Source: JAMXLO01 sp963794185
Lineage (GTDB): Bacteria; Pseudomonadota; Alphaproteobacteria; Acetobacterales; Acetobacteraceae
Length of the DNA stretch: 64,000 nt
Assembly (NCBI GenBank): GCA_963794185.1
Contig: CAWCDM010000022.1
Coordinates: 31,640-95,639 of the forward strand
Direction of reading: 5' to 3'
Part shown: positions 1 to 9,979 of the stretch, piece after piece
Position numbering within the stretch: the stretch's first letter is position 1
Layout of the letters: each line of letters opens with the position of its first letter
Translations under genes and position numbers: made by a program
The notes under the pieces: generated by a model
The model's input: the letters and a program-made list of their open reading frames with translations, nothing else
What the model was told of the DNA's origin: nothing
Database searches by the model: none

Positions 1-2790
1 GCCATCCAGGGTCCCATCACGCTTACGCTGCTCCCGGAGCCGGTTCTGACCGCAGCCCAGGTCAACGTCGGAGGAACGGAACCCGCGGACCTGTCGATCC
101 ATGTCGATGCGCTGCGGCTGCGCGTGGCGCTCTGGCCGCTGATCGGCGGGCGTGTCGATGCGCGCGAACTGGTGTTGCGTGAGCCCGATCTGCACATTCC
201 CTGGCCCACGGAATCCGGCATGCTGCGAACCCGGCCGCCGGCCTGGGTCGCCGCATTCGCCGTGCGCATCGCGAACGGCAGACTGACGGCCGGGCGGCTT
301 GCGGTCACCGGCATCGATGCGACCGTTACGACGCTGGACACCGGAGCGTTGACGGCGTCCGGAACGGCGCAATTCGGCGATCTGGGCTGGAACTTCACGG
401 CACGGCTGACTGCGGCAGGCGGCGACGGCGCGGCCGGACTCAACGCGACACTCGATGGGCAAGGCAAGGCCAACGGGCTCGGCGCGAGTTTCGCGGGACA
501 GTTGGCGGCGAACGGCACACTCGCCGGCACCATCGCCAGCCGCGGTCCCAACCTAGCGGCGCTGCTGCCCGCGCCGCCGGTGCCATTCCGTGCGGACGGA
601 CGGATTGCGGTCGGCAGCGGCCTTGCGGCGGTTGACGATCTGGCGCTCGAGATCGGCGGGTCGCCGGCGAGCGGCTCGGTGGCGTTGCGCGTGGCGCCAC
701 AGCAAAGGCTCGACATCGCGCTGTCCGCCAGCCGGCTGGATTTGGATGCCTGGCTGCCTGTGCTGCTGCGCGCCGGCACCACGATAGCAGGGATCGAGGT
801 GCCGATCGGGTTCGACTTCTCCGCCGAGGCCGCGCCGCTGGGCGGCGGAACCCTTGAACGCGTGCGGGCAAAGTTCGGGTTGGTGGGCAAGGACCTCGTG
901 GTGCGGGATGCGAGTGCATCGCTGCCGGGAAACGGCAGGCTTCACCTGAGCGGTCGCGTAGCGCGGGACGATCCGGCGCATGCACGCTTCGAGGGCGATG
1001 CGAGTCTCGATGCGCCGGTGCTGCGAACGACGCTGCGGTGGCTGGAGGAGGCGATGCACGGGGCACTTCCGCCCGGCCTGCCCTCGGGTGCGCCAAATGG
1101 CGTGCTCCAGCGGGCGGAACTTTCGGCGCATGTGGTGACCGGGAGTGGCGAGATATCGCTGAGCCGGCTCGCCGGCAACCTGGACGACACGCCGATCGCA
1201 GGCAGCATCGCCTTCAGGCGCGGCGATCCCCCGTCACTTGCAACCGATCTGACGATGAGCCGTCTGTCACTGGATCCCTGGCTGCCTGCCCGTCCGCCCA
1301 CCATGGCCGATCTGTCCCAACTGGCATCCGGCGTCGATGCCAGGCTGCGCTTCACCATCCGGCAGGCGACGCTGGCCGGTTCAATGATCGATGAACTCAC
1401 GGTGGAGGCCACCATCGACGCCGGCAATGTCTTGCTGCAGCGGATCGAGGGCACGGTGAAAGGCGCGCATGTCGTCGCGTCCGGCATGCTTGGCGAGGGC
1501 GGCCAGCTGAGCGACGGCGTGCTCAGCCTGGACACGCGCGACGCGTCGCCTTTGGCAGAGCTGCTGCCGAATGCCTGGCGCGCGACGCCCACCTTCTGGC
1601 ATGGACCGGCCAAACTGGAGCTACAGGCCGCCGGGCCGCAGGATGCACTCGCCGTCGGCATTCGGCTGGCATTGGCCGATGCGCGGCTGGAGGCGAGGCC
1701 GACGATCGACCTTCGCTCGGGCGAATGGACCGGTACGGTATCGTTGCGCCACCCGGGCGCACGCAGACTGATCGCTGCGTTCGACCCGGCTGATCAGGCC
1801 GGCATGACGGGTCTGTCTGCCTGGCTGGGCGACGGTTCGCTGTCGCTGGTGGCGCATCTTGCGTCCACGCCCGGCCACTTCGCCGCGGAAACATTCGACC
1901 TGACCGCGGCGGCGTTGCATGCCGATGGAACTGTCGCCCTGGACCGAGGCGGCGGCGAACCGCATCTGACCGGCCACGTGCATGCCGAGACATTGGCGAT
2001 CCCGTTGCCGGATGGCGCCTCGGACGTGCCATTGCCATTGGGCATCCTGCACGGCTGGCGAGGCGATCTGCGGGTCGAGATCGGGTGCATGCTCGCCGGC
2101 CTGCGCCCAATGCTGCGCGACGCTGCGGCCGATCTCGCGCTGGCGGGTGACATGCTGCGGGTGGAACGGTTCTCCGCGAAACTCGGCTCGGGCGCGGTCT
2201 CGGGGGGGTTCACGCTCGACGCCGCGGCCAGCCCCCCTTCCCTCTCACTGCAGGTCCGGCTGAACGACGCCACGATTACCGATCCGTTGGACGATGCACC
2301 GATCGATCTGCTGTCGGGGCGCGCGGATGCCAGCCTGCGACTCACTGCGACTGGCTACAGCCCGTCAGCGCTCCTCGCGACGTTGGACGGACGGGTCGCG
2401 CTGACGGTATCCGATGGCGCTTTGTCAGGCTTCGATCTGTTCCGCACGAAGCTGGCGGTCGAGAGGCCCGATGCGAAAGCGGCCGAAGCGGCGGCGAGCG
2501 ACGCGCTGGCATCGGGGGCGACCAGTTTCGACCGGCTGGACCTGAGTGCACGCGTGTCGCACGGCGATCTGTCGCTGGAGGGCGGACTGCTGACGGGGAT
2601 CGCCGGCGAAGCGCGCTTCACCGGTGGCATGGACCTCGCAACCCGGGCGCTCGACGTCAGGATCGCACTGCAGCCCGCGCTGCCGAACCCACCGGAGATC
2701 GTGATCCGTGTCACCGGCCCACTCGAACATCCGAGCCGGACGCCGGAACTGGCCGACCTGGAACGCTGGATGGCAGAGCTTGCGCGTTGA
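1..2790 (+). CDS. AsmA family protein, 5' end outside the window
   Basis: The frame is open from the first base, so the start and any N-terminal membrane anchor lie upstream; 929 residues are visible before the TGA. The protein is long, beta-rich and repetitive, with many alternating short hydrophobic strands and Gly/Asp turns. The C-terminal part looks like the AsmA C-terminal domain: TATGYSPSALLATLDGRV near 2340-2400, then a GALSGFDL-type segment. Proteins of this family are anchored in the inner membrane with a large periplasmic part and are linked to outer-membrane lipid homeostasis; that role is inferred from family only. No partner gene follows on this strand. Confidence 0.8.
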   Translation, partial: AIQGPITLTLLPEPVLTAAQVNVGGTEPADLSIHVDALRLRVALWPLIGGRVDARELVLREPDLHIPWPTESGMLRTRPPAWVAAFAVRIANGRLTAGRLAVTGIDATVTTLDTGALTASGTAQFGDLGWNFTARLTAAGGDGAAGLNATLDGQGKANGLGASFAGQLAANGTLAGTIASRGPNLAALLPAPPVPFRADGRIAVGSGLAAVDDLALEIGGSPASGSVALRVAPQQRLDIALSASRLDLDAWLPVLLRAGTTIAGIEVPIGFDFSAEAAPLGGGTLERVRAKFGLVGKDLVVRDASASLPGNGRLHLSGRVARDDPAHARFEGDASLDAPVLRTTLRWLEEAMHGALPPGLPSGAPNGVLQRAELSAHVVTGSGEISLSRLAGNLDDTPIAGSIAFRRGDPPSLATDLTMSRLSLDPWLPARPPTMADLSQLASGVDARLRFTIRQATLAGSMIDELTVEATIDAGNVLLQRIEGTVKGAHVVASGMLGEGGQLSDGVLSLDTRDASPLAELLPNAWRATPTFWHGPAKLELQAAGPQDALAVGIRLALADARLEARPTIDLRSGEWTGTVSLRHPGARRLIAAFDPADQAGMTGLSAWLGDGSLSLVAHLASTPGHFAAETFDLTAAALHADGTVALDRGGGEPHLTGHVHAETLAIPLPDGASDVPLPLGILHGWRGDLRVEIGCMLAGLRPMLRDAAADLALAGDMLRVERFSAKLGSGAVSGGFTLDAAASPPSLSLQVRLNDATITDPLDDAPIDLLSGRADASLRLTATGYSPSALLATLDGRVALTVSDGALSGFDLFRTKLAVERPDAKAAEAAASDALASGATSFDRLDLSARVSHGDLSLEGGLLTGIAGEARFTGGMDLATRALDVRIALQPALPNPPEIVIRVTGPLEHPSRTPELADLERWMAELAR

Positions 2791-2809
2791 TCGAGGATAG
2801 CGATACCCA

Positions 2810-4208
2810 TCACTTGTGCCACGCAAGAAATGCCGCCGCGATGGCAGCCCAGGCCATCAGCAGCGCCGAGGACGTGTAAACTGCGTTCCATCGCGTGGTG
2901 ACGATCCAGGGGGACACGCCGGCCCAGCGCGCGGTGATGATCGCGGAGCTGGACATCGGCGTCATGGTCACGCCGAGGCCGCAGCCCAGCATGCAGGCGA
3001 ACGCAAGCACGGCCGGAGGCACGCCGAGCGCCGCAGGATCAGGGACGGCGGCGCCGATCAACGCAACCACCGCGACGGGGTTGAGACCGAGTTGTCCGGT
3101 GGCAATAAGCAGCAACGGGATTAGAAGCGGCACGGCCACCGGAGGCAGTCCTGCCACGTAGGGAGCCAGACCGCTCGCCCGGCAGCACGCTGCCGATCGC
3201 GACCCCCATGAAGCCCGAGCCGCCCAGCACGGTCGCCTCGCTGCGGAGACCGGGGACACGCAGCAGGAAACGCCCGGCGCGACGGCGCAGCAGGCCCGGG
3301 AGGCGGCTGGCACGGTATCCGGCGAAACCGCCACGACTGCGCGACCAGCCAGCCCAGGGCGATCAGCGGCACGACGAGCGTCACGCCGGCGACCAGCGAA
3401 ATTCCGAACAGGACGGACGTGCCTTCGGCCATCAGCATCACGAACAGGATCAGCGCGACGATGCGCCAGTGGATCGTCCAGGATTCTGTCGTGGCCGGGC
3501 GGGGGCCGCGGCGCGTTCGCATGCGGGCGCCGGAAATCCGGTCCTCGACCCAGCCCAGCGCCGTCATGCCGACCGAGACGACGAAGGCGATCGGCAGCAG
3601 AAGCCGCATCGGCGCGGCGGGAACGGCGGTGGACACGACCGCGGTCATGATGTTGATCGGGCTCCAGCAGTTCATCACGCAGAAGCCGTGATAGATCCCC
3701 AGCAGCATGCGCCGCGTGCGGATCGCGCGTATGTCGGCCGATCCGCCGGCGGTCTCCAGCGTGTTGGCACGCATCACCATTGCCGCGAGCAGTTCGATCG
3801 CGCCATAGGAGAGCGTGATGCCGAAGACGTGGCCGCCGGCGGTCAACGCCGCGTAGCGCGACCGGGCGGCTGCGCCACCAGATGGTGGCCGCAGCGGCGC
3901 ACCAGCGGACTGGTCTCCGCGGCGTCGCGCAATGTCGTCAGCGCCAGGAAGAACGCCGCGTAGCTTGCGCCGCGCCGCCAGCCGGACAGGAACAATGCGA
4001 GCGGATCGGCCGCCAGCACCACACCCACCATACCGATGCCGAACAGCGCGAGGAACAAGACCTGCGCGTAGCGGCGCTGGTTGGGGAACTCGAGCAACAG
4101 CAACAGCAAGATGGCGATGCCGCCAACATCGCCGGCGAGCGGCAGGTGTAGGAGCTGGTCGGCCAGCGTCGCGGCCCAGGCGAGCGCATAGCACCAGGCG
4201 CTCAACAT
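2810..4208 (-). pseudogene. Polytopic inner-membrane protein, broken by about three frameshifts
   Basis: Three reading frames on the minus strand join into one hydrophobic protein of about 465 residues. It starts at the ATG at 4208 (MLSAWCYALAW) and shifts frame near 3865, 3335 and 3170. The last piece ends with a stop at 2810. Each piece holds convincing membrane segments, for example GITLSYGAIELLAAMVM, PLIALGWLVAQS, GGSGFMGVAIGSVLP and PVAVPLLIPLLLIA. I do not recognise the family; the helix-rich layout would suit a transporter. Three independent shifts in a protein that otherwise reads well suggest either recent decay or sequence errors. It is convergent with the AsmA-like gene. Confidence 0.55.
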
Positions 4209-4336
4209 CGGACAGCGGGGCGAAGGGTGCGGGCGGAACGCAATGTCCGCATCCTGCCGCGCCGTGCCGCATCTGGACAGGGGCAGCCCCGGCGCGTAAC
4301 GCTCCGATCACATTCGCAGTGCACAAAGGAACGCCG

Positions 4337-4981
4337 ATGCTGTTCGAATTCGACAAGACGCCGAACGAGAATATCTACAAGCTGCTTGTTTCCACGGTGG
4401 TGCCGCGACCGATCGCCTGGGTGACCACACAGGACATCGACGGCACGGTGAACGCCGCGCCGTTCTCGTTCTTCAACGCGGTTTCCGGCAATCCGCCGGT
4501 CGTTGCGATCGGCATCGGTGGCCGCGCACCGGGCGATGTCAAAGACACCGGCGGCAATATTCGCCGCACCGGGCAGTTCGTGGTCAATCTCGTCAGCAAC
4601 CGGCTGGCCGAACAGATGAACATCACCGCGATCGATTTCGAAAAGAATGTGAACGAACTGGCGGAGGCAGGCCTGACTACCGCGCCTTCGTCGCGCGTGA
4701 AGCCGCCGCGCATCGCGGAAAGCCCGGTCTCGTTCGAGTGTGAGCGGCTGGTCATCGTCGAGGTCGGCGTGGATCGCGCCGTGATCCTGGGCAAGGTCGT
4801 CGCCATCCATGTGGCCGATGAATTCGTGCTGGATGCCGACCGGTGCTACATCGACACGCCGAGGCTGGACCTGGTCGGCCGCATGCATGGGCGCGGCTGG
4901 TACGCCCGGACCACGGACCGTTTCGATATGCCGCGCATCGACGTCGCCGACTGGCCGCTGCGCGCGAAGGCGGCGGAGTAG
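4337..4981 (+). CDS. Flavin reductase-like (FMN-binding split barrel) protein
   Basis: A 214-residue protein starting at ATG 4337. It resembles the flavin reductase / DIM6-NtaB family of FMN-binding split-barrel proteins: an N-terminal STVVPRPIAWVTT segment, then APFSFFNAVSGNPP, where the flavin usually sits, and a central FVVNLVSNRLAEQMN. Such proteins bind FMN and either reduce free flavin with NAD(P)H or act as stand-alone flavoproteins; the substrate cannot be told from sequence. The long upstream open frame from 3932 overlaps the opposite-strand membrane gene and reads as non-protein, so the internal ATG is preferred. No obvious operon partner. Confidence 0.8.
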   Translation: MLFEFDKTPNENIYKLLVSTVVPRPIAWVTTQDIDGTVNAAPFSFFNAVSGNPPVVAIGIGGRAPGDVKDTGGNIRRTGQFVVNLVSNRLAEQMNITAIDFEKNVNELAEAGLTTAPSSRVKPPRIAESPVSFECERLVIVEVGVDRAVILGKVVAIHVADEFVLDADRCYIDTPRLDLVGRMHGRGWYARTTDRFDMPRIDVADWPLRAKAAE

Positions 4982-5365
4982 CGGCGGCCATTCCCGCTTG
5001 ACGCCGTGCGTAGGGCAACTTGCGAGTGATCCCCGATCAGCGTGGGCCCGACGCGCATCCTCCAGCCGCTCGGCAGTTGTGTCGTGATGGCGCCGCGGTC
5101 GGGACCCGCCACCTCGACAATGTGGTCGGCTCGGTCGCGCGGTGCTGGATCGCGGTTGCCGTGTTCGGGACGCCAGCGGCATATCGGATGGAGGTCCGTG
5201 CTGCGGGCAGGTTCGACCGACGCGTCAACACGCCGCACGCCATGGAGCGCTGCACGCGGATGCAGGCGGATCCTCGGGCCGCGCGGTTGCAGTCCTTTTC
5301 AACCGCGGGATAGTTGCCAAACTGGCGCCACCGAGGAGCAATGAGGGCCGCAGAAGGACAGCGAT
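4982..5365. other. Intergenic region without a supported gene
   Basis: About 380 bases between the flavin-binding protein and the broken peptidase. Short open frames exist on both strands but have arginine-rich composition typical of antisense high-GC frames. A ribosome binding site (AGAAGGA, 5352-5358) belongs to the next gene. No tRNA or repeat was recognised. Confidence 0.4.
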
Positions 5366-6456
5366 GTGGCGGATTATGCCTTCGAAGGCCCAAAATGGGA
5401 TAGCCAGATTGTCACCTGGAGTTTCGCTACAGCGACATTCGATGCGGCCCACCCATACAGCGATCCTATCGAGGCGCCATTTCAGGACGTCATTCGGCAA
5501 GCATTCGCCACATGGGCCGCTGTCTCGGGCCTGACGCTCGTCGAGGTCAGTGACTTGAGTTCTGGTCGACGTCCGTGTCGGATTCGCGGATCTAATTGGC
5601 GGCGGCGAGATTGGCGAGACCTTCTATCGCAGTTCGCAGGGCACGTTCGCGCCAGGCGTCGCGGTCCGCCTGGAGGACCCTGCCGAGACTCCAATTATAA
5701 ACGTGAGCGGAACCTACCAGTACCAGCGGATACCTGAGCACGTTGCTGCAGGTGGCCGAGCATGAAATTGGCCATGCACTCGGGTTGAACCACTCCACCG
5801 ATTTCCAGGCGGTCATGTACCCAGTTGCCGAGCCGTCGAACCCTACCCTCGACAGCTCGGATATCCTGGGAATCGAGACGCTCTATGCGAACTTCCTTAT
5901 TGGCGTGGTCGACACCACAACCGGACAGGATGTGGCAGCAGCCACACAGCCGTACAGCGGACCGGTAAGTGGGCTGCACAACGAATACATCAACATCACG
6001 AGCGACAGTCTGAACGTAACTGCCGCTTCGCCGAGCTGCTTCATCCACACCGGCAGCGGCGTTGACGCGATCGCGGTAACCAGCGGAACAAATGTCCTGG
6101 ACGGTGGCACCGGCTCGAATTTCCTGACGGGCGGCAGCGGGGCGGACACCTTCTTCGTCGATGACCGCTCTGCCATGGCGGACACATGGAGCACGGTGGA
6201 CAATTTCCACGTCGGCGACGCCGCGACGATCTGGGGCGTGACACCGCAAGACTTCAACCTCAGCTGGGTGGACGGACAAGGGGCCGCGGGCTTCACGGGG
6301 CTGACACTGCATGCCACGGCGGCGGGTAAGCCTACTGCCTCGCTCACGCTGGCGGGCTTCGGTCAGGCAGACATGGCATCCGGCCGTCTCTCCGTTCGCT
6401 TTGGGACTGACACCGCCAGCAGCAGTGCATACGCGTATGTGCAGGAAAATAGTTGA
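5366..6456 (+). pseudogene. M10-type zinc metallopeptidase with RTX-like C-terminus, frameshifted
   Basis: A GTG start at 5366 follows AGAAGGA by seven bases. The first frame gives an N-terminal matrixin/serralysin-like part (about 65 residues), a second frame covers about 5565-5715 (VDVRVGFADLIGGGEIGETF), and a third continues to 6456. The third frame holds the extended zinc motif HEIGHALGLNH at 5761-5793 and a Met-turn (AVMYPV) about 15 residues later, the hallmark of metzincins. Further on, DGGTGSNFLTGGSGADTF resembles the glycine/aspartate calcium-binding repeats of RTX proteins. No N-terminal signal peptide is seen, which fits type I secretion. With two shifts the sequence as given is broken; the zinc site and RTX part are intact, so indel errors are possible. 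Confidence 0.7.
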
Positions 6457-6672
6457 AGTGCCAGCCCCGCTCTACCGGCGAGGCTGACGTACAGCGGGAA
6501 CCCGGCATTGGAGCAATTGTCGTCGTAATTGGGCTGACGGGGTTGCCGCGGCTGGCGCAGGCAAGAGCGCGGCAAGCAGCGGCACTCCTGATGGAATTGT
6601 CGTGAGCTCACGCATCGCGGCGGCGGGCCCTGCGTTGCTGTGGTTCGATCCACGAGCCACAGGAGCAAGTTG

Positions 6673-7020
6673 ATGACAAAGACGTTACGCCTTCTCAGCC
6701 TGGCGTCGTTGCTGGCACCAGGCGTCGCCACGGCAGGCTTGGCTGCTAACGATGGCGGCGGGGTCGGCAGCAAGTCCGTGACAGGCACTCAGCTCGGAAG
6801 CCCGCAGGAAAGCACCCCGGCGACCGGTACCAATGGAACTGTGGCCAATGGCACCTACGGCATGAACAACCAGGCCAATGTGCCGGGACAAAGCTATCCT
6901 GGTGTCGTCGGTCCGACCGGGTCGACGCAGCCGGATGCGACCAATCCTGCCCGTTCGTCACCGAGCGGCGGTGGCGGGGCTGACAACGGCGGTTCCGGCG
7001 CCGGCGGAAACAGCCGCTGA
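6673..7020 (+). CDS. Small secreted Gly/Asn/Pro-rich protein
   Basis: A 115-residue protein. ATG 6673 is preceded by AGGAG (6661-6665). Residues 1-21 form a clear signal peptide (MTKTLRLLSLASLLAPGVATA). The mature part is low-complexity, rich in Gly, Asn, Ser, Thr and Pro with a GGGGADNGG tail, and has no cysteine and no recognisable domain. It is probably exported to the periplasm or cell surface; function unknown. It stands alone and is followed by a stem-loop at 7074-7114 that may end its transcript. Confidence 0.6.
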   Translation: MTKTLRLLSLASLLAPGVATAGLAANDGGGVGSKSVTGTQLGSPQESTPATGTNGTVANGTYGMNNQANVPGQSYPGVVGPTGSTQPDATNPARSSPSGGGGADNGGSGAGGNSR

Positions 7021-7073
7021 AGGCGCGTGAAGCGATGGATCCCGCAGCACGCGCGTAATCGTAGCGAGCGCAG

Positions 7074-7114
7074 CGAAGCAATCCCGTGGTCCCAACGTCT
7101 GCGGGATTGTTTCG
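7074..7114. terminator. Stem-loop with 13-bp arms; possible terminator or repeat copy
   Basis: CGAAGCAATCCCG (7074-7086) pairs with CGGGATTGTTTCG (7102-7114) with one mismatch around a 15-base loop. It lies about 55 bases after the small secreted protein gene. The left arm and its upstream bases (AGCGAGCGCAGCGAAGCAATC) resemble the element at 23253, so it is also a member of a dispersed repeat. There is no long T tract, so terminator function is only inferred. Confidence 0.5.
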
Positions 7115-7237
7115 TTGTACTTTATAGTAGGATTTTCAGGTCGACCTACTGCGGCCAGAAGGCATCGGGGCGCGATCTCCTGGCCGTGGCTGGTTTTCGC
7201 CACGCTCACGCCTCGTCGTCGATTTCAGGTAAAGACT

Positions 7238-7378
7238 CGCCGCGAATTGATCGAATCCAATTTTGCGAGGACGCGCCTGCGCCTCTTCTCGTCATCCCGC
7301 GAAGTTTGTCCCCTGAGAAGGCGGGGATAACGCGAAGTACGGAAGGCTGGTTGCAGCTGACGCTGCTAATTCACGGCG
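7238..7378. repeat. Composite palindromic repeat, copy 1 (degenerate core)
   Basis: The element runs between CGCCGCGAATTGA (7238-7250) and TAATTCACGGCG (7367-7378), which form an imperfect terminal inverted repeat. It contains a degenerate version of the GTCATCCCGCGAA ... GCGGGGAT hairpin core. The same layout occurs at 35934-36087, including an internal CTGACGC tract before the right end. The rest of 7115-7569 holds no supported gene. Confidence 0.6.
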
Positions 7379-7569
7379 AATGCAAAGCCCGGTGCCGTTT
7401 GCGGGTGACCGTGTAGAGGAAACGCCGCGCTGCCACCGCGACGCATGACGGAACCGGTCGCCAGACGTTTCTCGTGGCCAATCGAATGCCGCCGCTTACC
7501 AGCTAGCTTCCGGCGACGCGACGTCGGGCGCGCGCATCAGCGCACGGCAACGCCGCGTGACGGACGTGG

Positions 7570-8004
7570 CTATTCGGCAGTGCTGGCTGCCATCCGCAAC
7601 GGTCTGCCCGCCGTGCGCGTCGCCGCGGCGGCCTGCGACGCGACGCTTTCCGCGCTCTCGGGGAACCAAGTCAGCGTGCGGTTCATCCACTGCAGCGTAG
7701 CGGACTGATATGCGGCCGCGTCAGTGGTCAGGCGACGGAGTGCACCCGACACCCACTCCTGCTGCGCCTTCAGGACGTCCGCCGGATCGCCGCTCGCGTT
7801 CAGGCTGGTGACCAGGCGCTGCGTCTCTGCAACAGCCTCATGGCGCCGACGCAGCCAGTCGGTCATGGTCGCCTCCATGCCGGCGAGAAGACCGGCCTGC
7901 GCTTTCAGAAGCGGGGCGGCGCCCGAGTTCAGCATCGAGCTGCAGAACGCCATGGCGGCTTGCTGCAGTTCGGCGATATGCGGAAGTGCAGTCGTCTCGG
8001 TCAT
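7570..8004 (-). CDS. Phasin-like protein
   Basis: A 144-residue, all-helical, alanine-rich protein starting at ATG 8004, with GGGAG about eight bases upstream. The sequence is amphipathic throughout (LQQAAMAFCSSMLNSG, LRRRHEAVAETQRLVTSL, VLKAQQEWVSGALRRLTTDA) and matches the style of phasin family proteins, including the central LKAQQEW-type segment. Phasins coat polyhydroxyalkanoate granules and control their number and size. No PHA synthase or depolymerase gene is present in the window, so the granule role is inferred from family. The gene appears monocistronic. Confidence 0.7.
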   Translation of the reverse strand: MTETTALPHIAELQQAAMAFCSSMLNSGAAPLLKAQAGLLAGMEATMTDWLRRRHEAVAETQRLVTSLNASGDPADVLKAQQEWVSGALRRLTTDAAAYQSATLQWMNRTLTWFPESAESVASQAAAATRTAGRPLRMAASTAE

Positions 8005-8318
8005 AACTGATCTCCCTCGCTATCGGTGAAAAACGGCCCCAACGGAAACGCCACGCCCCGGTTCGCCGAAGCTCTTGATGGCGGCCAAGAACGTGCCTCC
8101 GGAATAGGCAGGAATCAAAGTTAATAAATCGTCAATAAAAACGCGGCGAATAGACGCTGGAGTACACTCGGTCGAGCAGTTTCTCGGAGGCGGGTGCTGG
8201 CAGGTTGTGTCCCGCAGTACTGCGGAGCTTGCCGGTGCGGCGCCGTCCTATCCGGCCGATGTCGAGCTTGAGCGAGCCGGTGAAGGGGCGCTTCTTGGGA
8301 TCCGACCGCGCTCACCGG

Positions 8319-9169
8319 CTAGTTCGCCAGTTTGTCGATGACCAGGTCGAGCAATGCCCGCAGACGGGCCAGTCTTCGCAGATCGCGATGATAACCGACC
8401 CACGTGTTGCGCCCAGGCGGAGCCTCGCCGAGATCAATATGTTCCACACCGGCAATAGTGTCGCCAAGCGGACGCGGCAGCACAGCCACGCCCACACCCA
8501 GTGCGCACATACGCGCCTGGACATCGCGATTGTTGCTCTGCGACACGATCTTGGCGTTGGGGAGGATCCGCTTCAGCCAAACGGTATCCGGCATGCCGCC
8601 AAAGGCCGTGTCCATAGTGATCAGCCTCGCGCCCGCCCCGTCGCCCGCACGCGGATGATCGAGGCCCGACCTCTAATATACACCATAGTCGATATGCAAT
8701 AGCCGTCGCGAGATCACTTCCGGCTCGTCAAAGGGCCTGATCCGAAACGCCATGTCGGCCTCGCGGAGCGGCAGACTGTAGAAGCGCGCATCGGTCAGCA
8801 ACTCAACGACAACGCGGGGCTGCAGCCGAGCAAACCGGGGGAGGACGGGCGCCAGCACATAAGTAACGAGCCAATCCGACGAAGACAGCCGGAGGGTACC
8901 CTCGAGCTGCCGATCCTGTCCTGACAATTGCCGCTGAAGAGCCAGCGCTTCTTCCTCGATGCGCTCGGCGTGAGACAGCACTGCAGACCCTTCGTCAGTC
9001 AACACGAACCCGGCGCCGGTGCGTCGGAACAGGGTCTGGCCAACGGATCGCTCAGGGCTCGCAGCCGGCGCCCCATTGTCGGTTGGCTTTGCCCCAGCTT
9101 CCGCGCCGCCGCGCCCAGAGTGCCCTCGCGTGCGATGGCGAGAAGGATACGCAGATCGCTCCATTCCAT
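8319..9169 (-). pseudogene. LysR-family transcriptional regulator, decayed
   Basis: The N-terminus starts at ATG 9169 (MEWSDLRILLAIAREG) and holds a winged helix-turn-helix (GTLGAAARKLGQSQPTMGRR). The frame shifts near 9050. The next frame gives most of the effector domain (DEGSAVLSHAERIEEEALAL onward) and then meets an in-frame TAG at 8673-8675. The C-terminal part (MDTAFGGMPDTVWLKRIL ... LVIDKLAN) continues in that same frame to 8319. A frameshift plus a nonsense codon make true decay likely. It is divergent from the zinc dehydrogenase remnant, 105 bases away, the usual LysR/target arrangement. Confidence 0.75.
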
Positions 9170-9274
9170 CCGCCCTGTTCCATTCAGAATTGAATGGCCT
9201 TGGTGCACTGCTGTCGATTGCCATACAAGGCAGACGCACTCAGATTGGGGGGCGAAACGTGAAGGACACGTGCA

Positions 9275-9906
9275 ATGACCACGACAAATGCAATGCAGGC
9301 AGCAGTTCTTGACAGCAACGGAGCCCCCTTTCGCGTTGCGCCGGTCGCTCGGCCGGAGCCCGAGGCCGGACAGATCCTGGTTCGAATCAACGCCAGCGGC
9401 GTCAACCCGCTCGACACCAAGATCCATGCCGGCGAAGCGGCCCACGCCCGCCAGCCTTTGCCTGCGATCCTCGGGATCAACCTGGCCGGTGTCGTCGAAG
9501 CGGTCGGACCCGGCGTCACCGCTTTCCGGCGCGGCGACGAGGTCTACGGCATGACCGGGGGCGTCGGCGGGCTGCAGGGCTCGCTGGCGGAGTACGCCGC
9601 GGTCGATGCCGCTCTGCTGGCACCAAAGCCCGCCAATCTCAGCATGCGCGAGGCGGCGGTGTTGCCGCTGATCTTCATCACTTCCTGCTGCCGATGCTGA
9701 CAGGCGAGGGTCGCGCGCATCATGGCGAGATTTTGCGGGAAGCAACCCGTTTGACCGAAGCCGGGAAGATCGTCCCCCGGGTCGATCCACGGCATTTCAC
9801 CCTCGACACCGTCGGCGACGCCTACCCGGCGCTCAAGGCAGGAAACACCGAGGGCAAGCTTGTGATTGAGATCGCGAGTTCCGAAAAAGTACCTGTGAGA
9901 GGCTGA
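9275..9906 (+). pseudogene. Zinc-binding alcohol dehydrogenase / quinone oxidoreductase family, internally deleted
   Basis: ATG 9275 is preceded by GAAGGA. Residues 1-130 are a good GroES-like N-terminal domain of the medium-chain dehydrogenase family (RINASGVNPLDTKIHAGE, AILGINLAGVVEAVGPGV). Near 9672 the frame changes and the text jumps to the C-terminal end of the same family (FLLPMLTGEGRAHHGEIL ... GNTEGKLVIEI). The whole nucleotide-binding domain, roughly 130-150 residues in full-length relatives, is missing, so this is a real deletion rather than a single-base error. Its divergent LysR neighbour is also broken. Confidence 0.8.
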
Positions 9907-9979
9907 CATGTTGCTGCACGAGTTGCGCCTCGGGGATTCGTGAAAGTCTGCCATTGATAAAGTGGCGGCACACCGCCCG

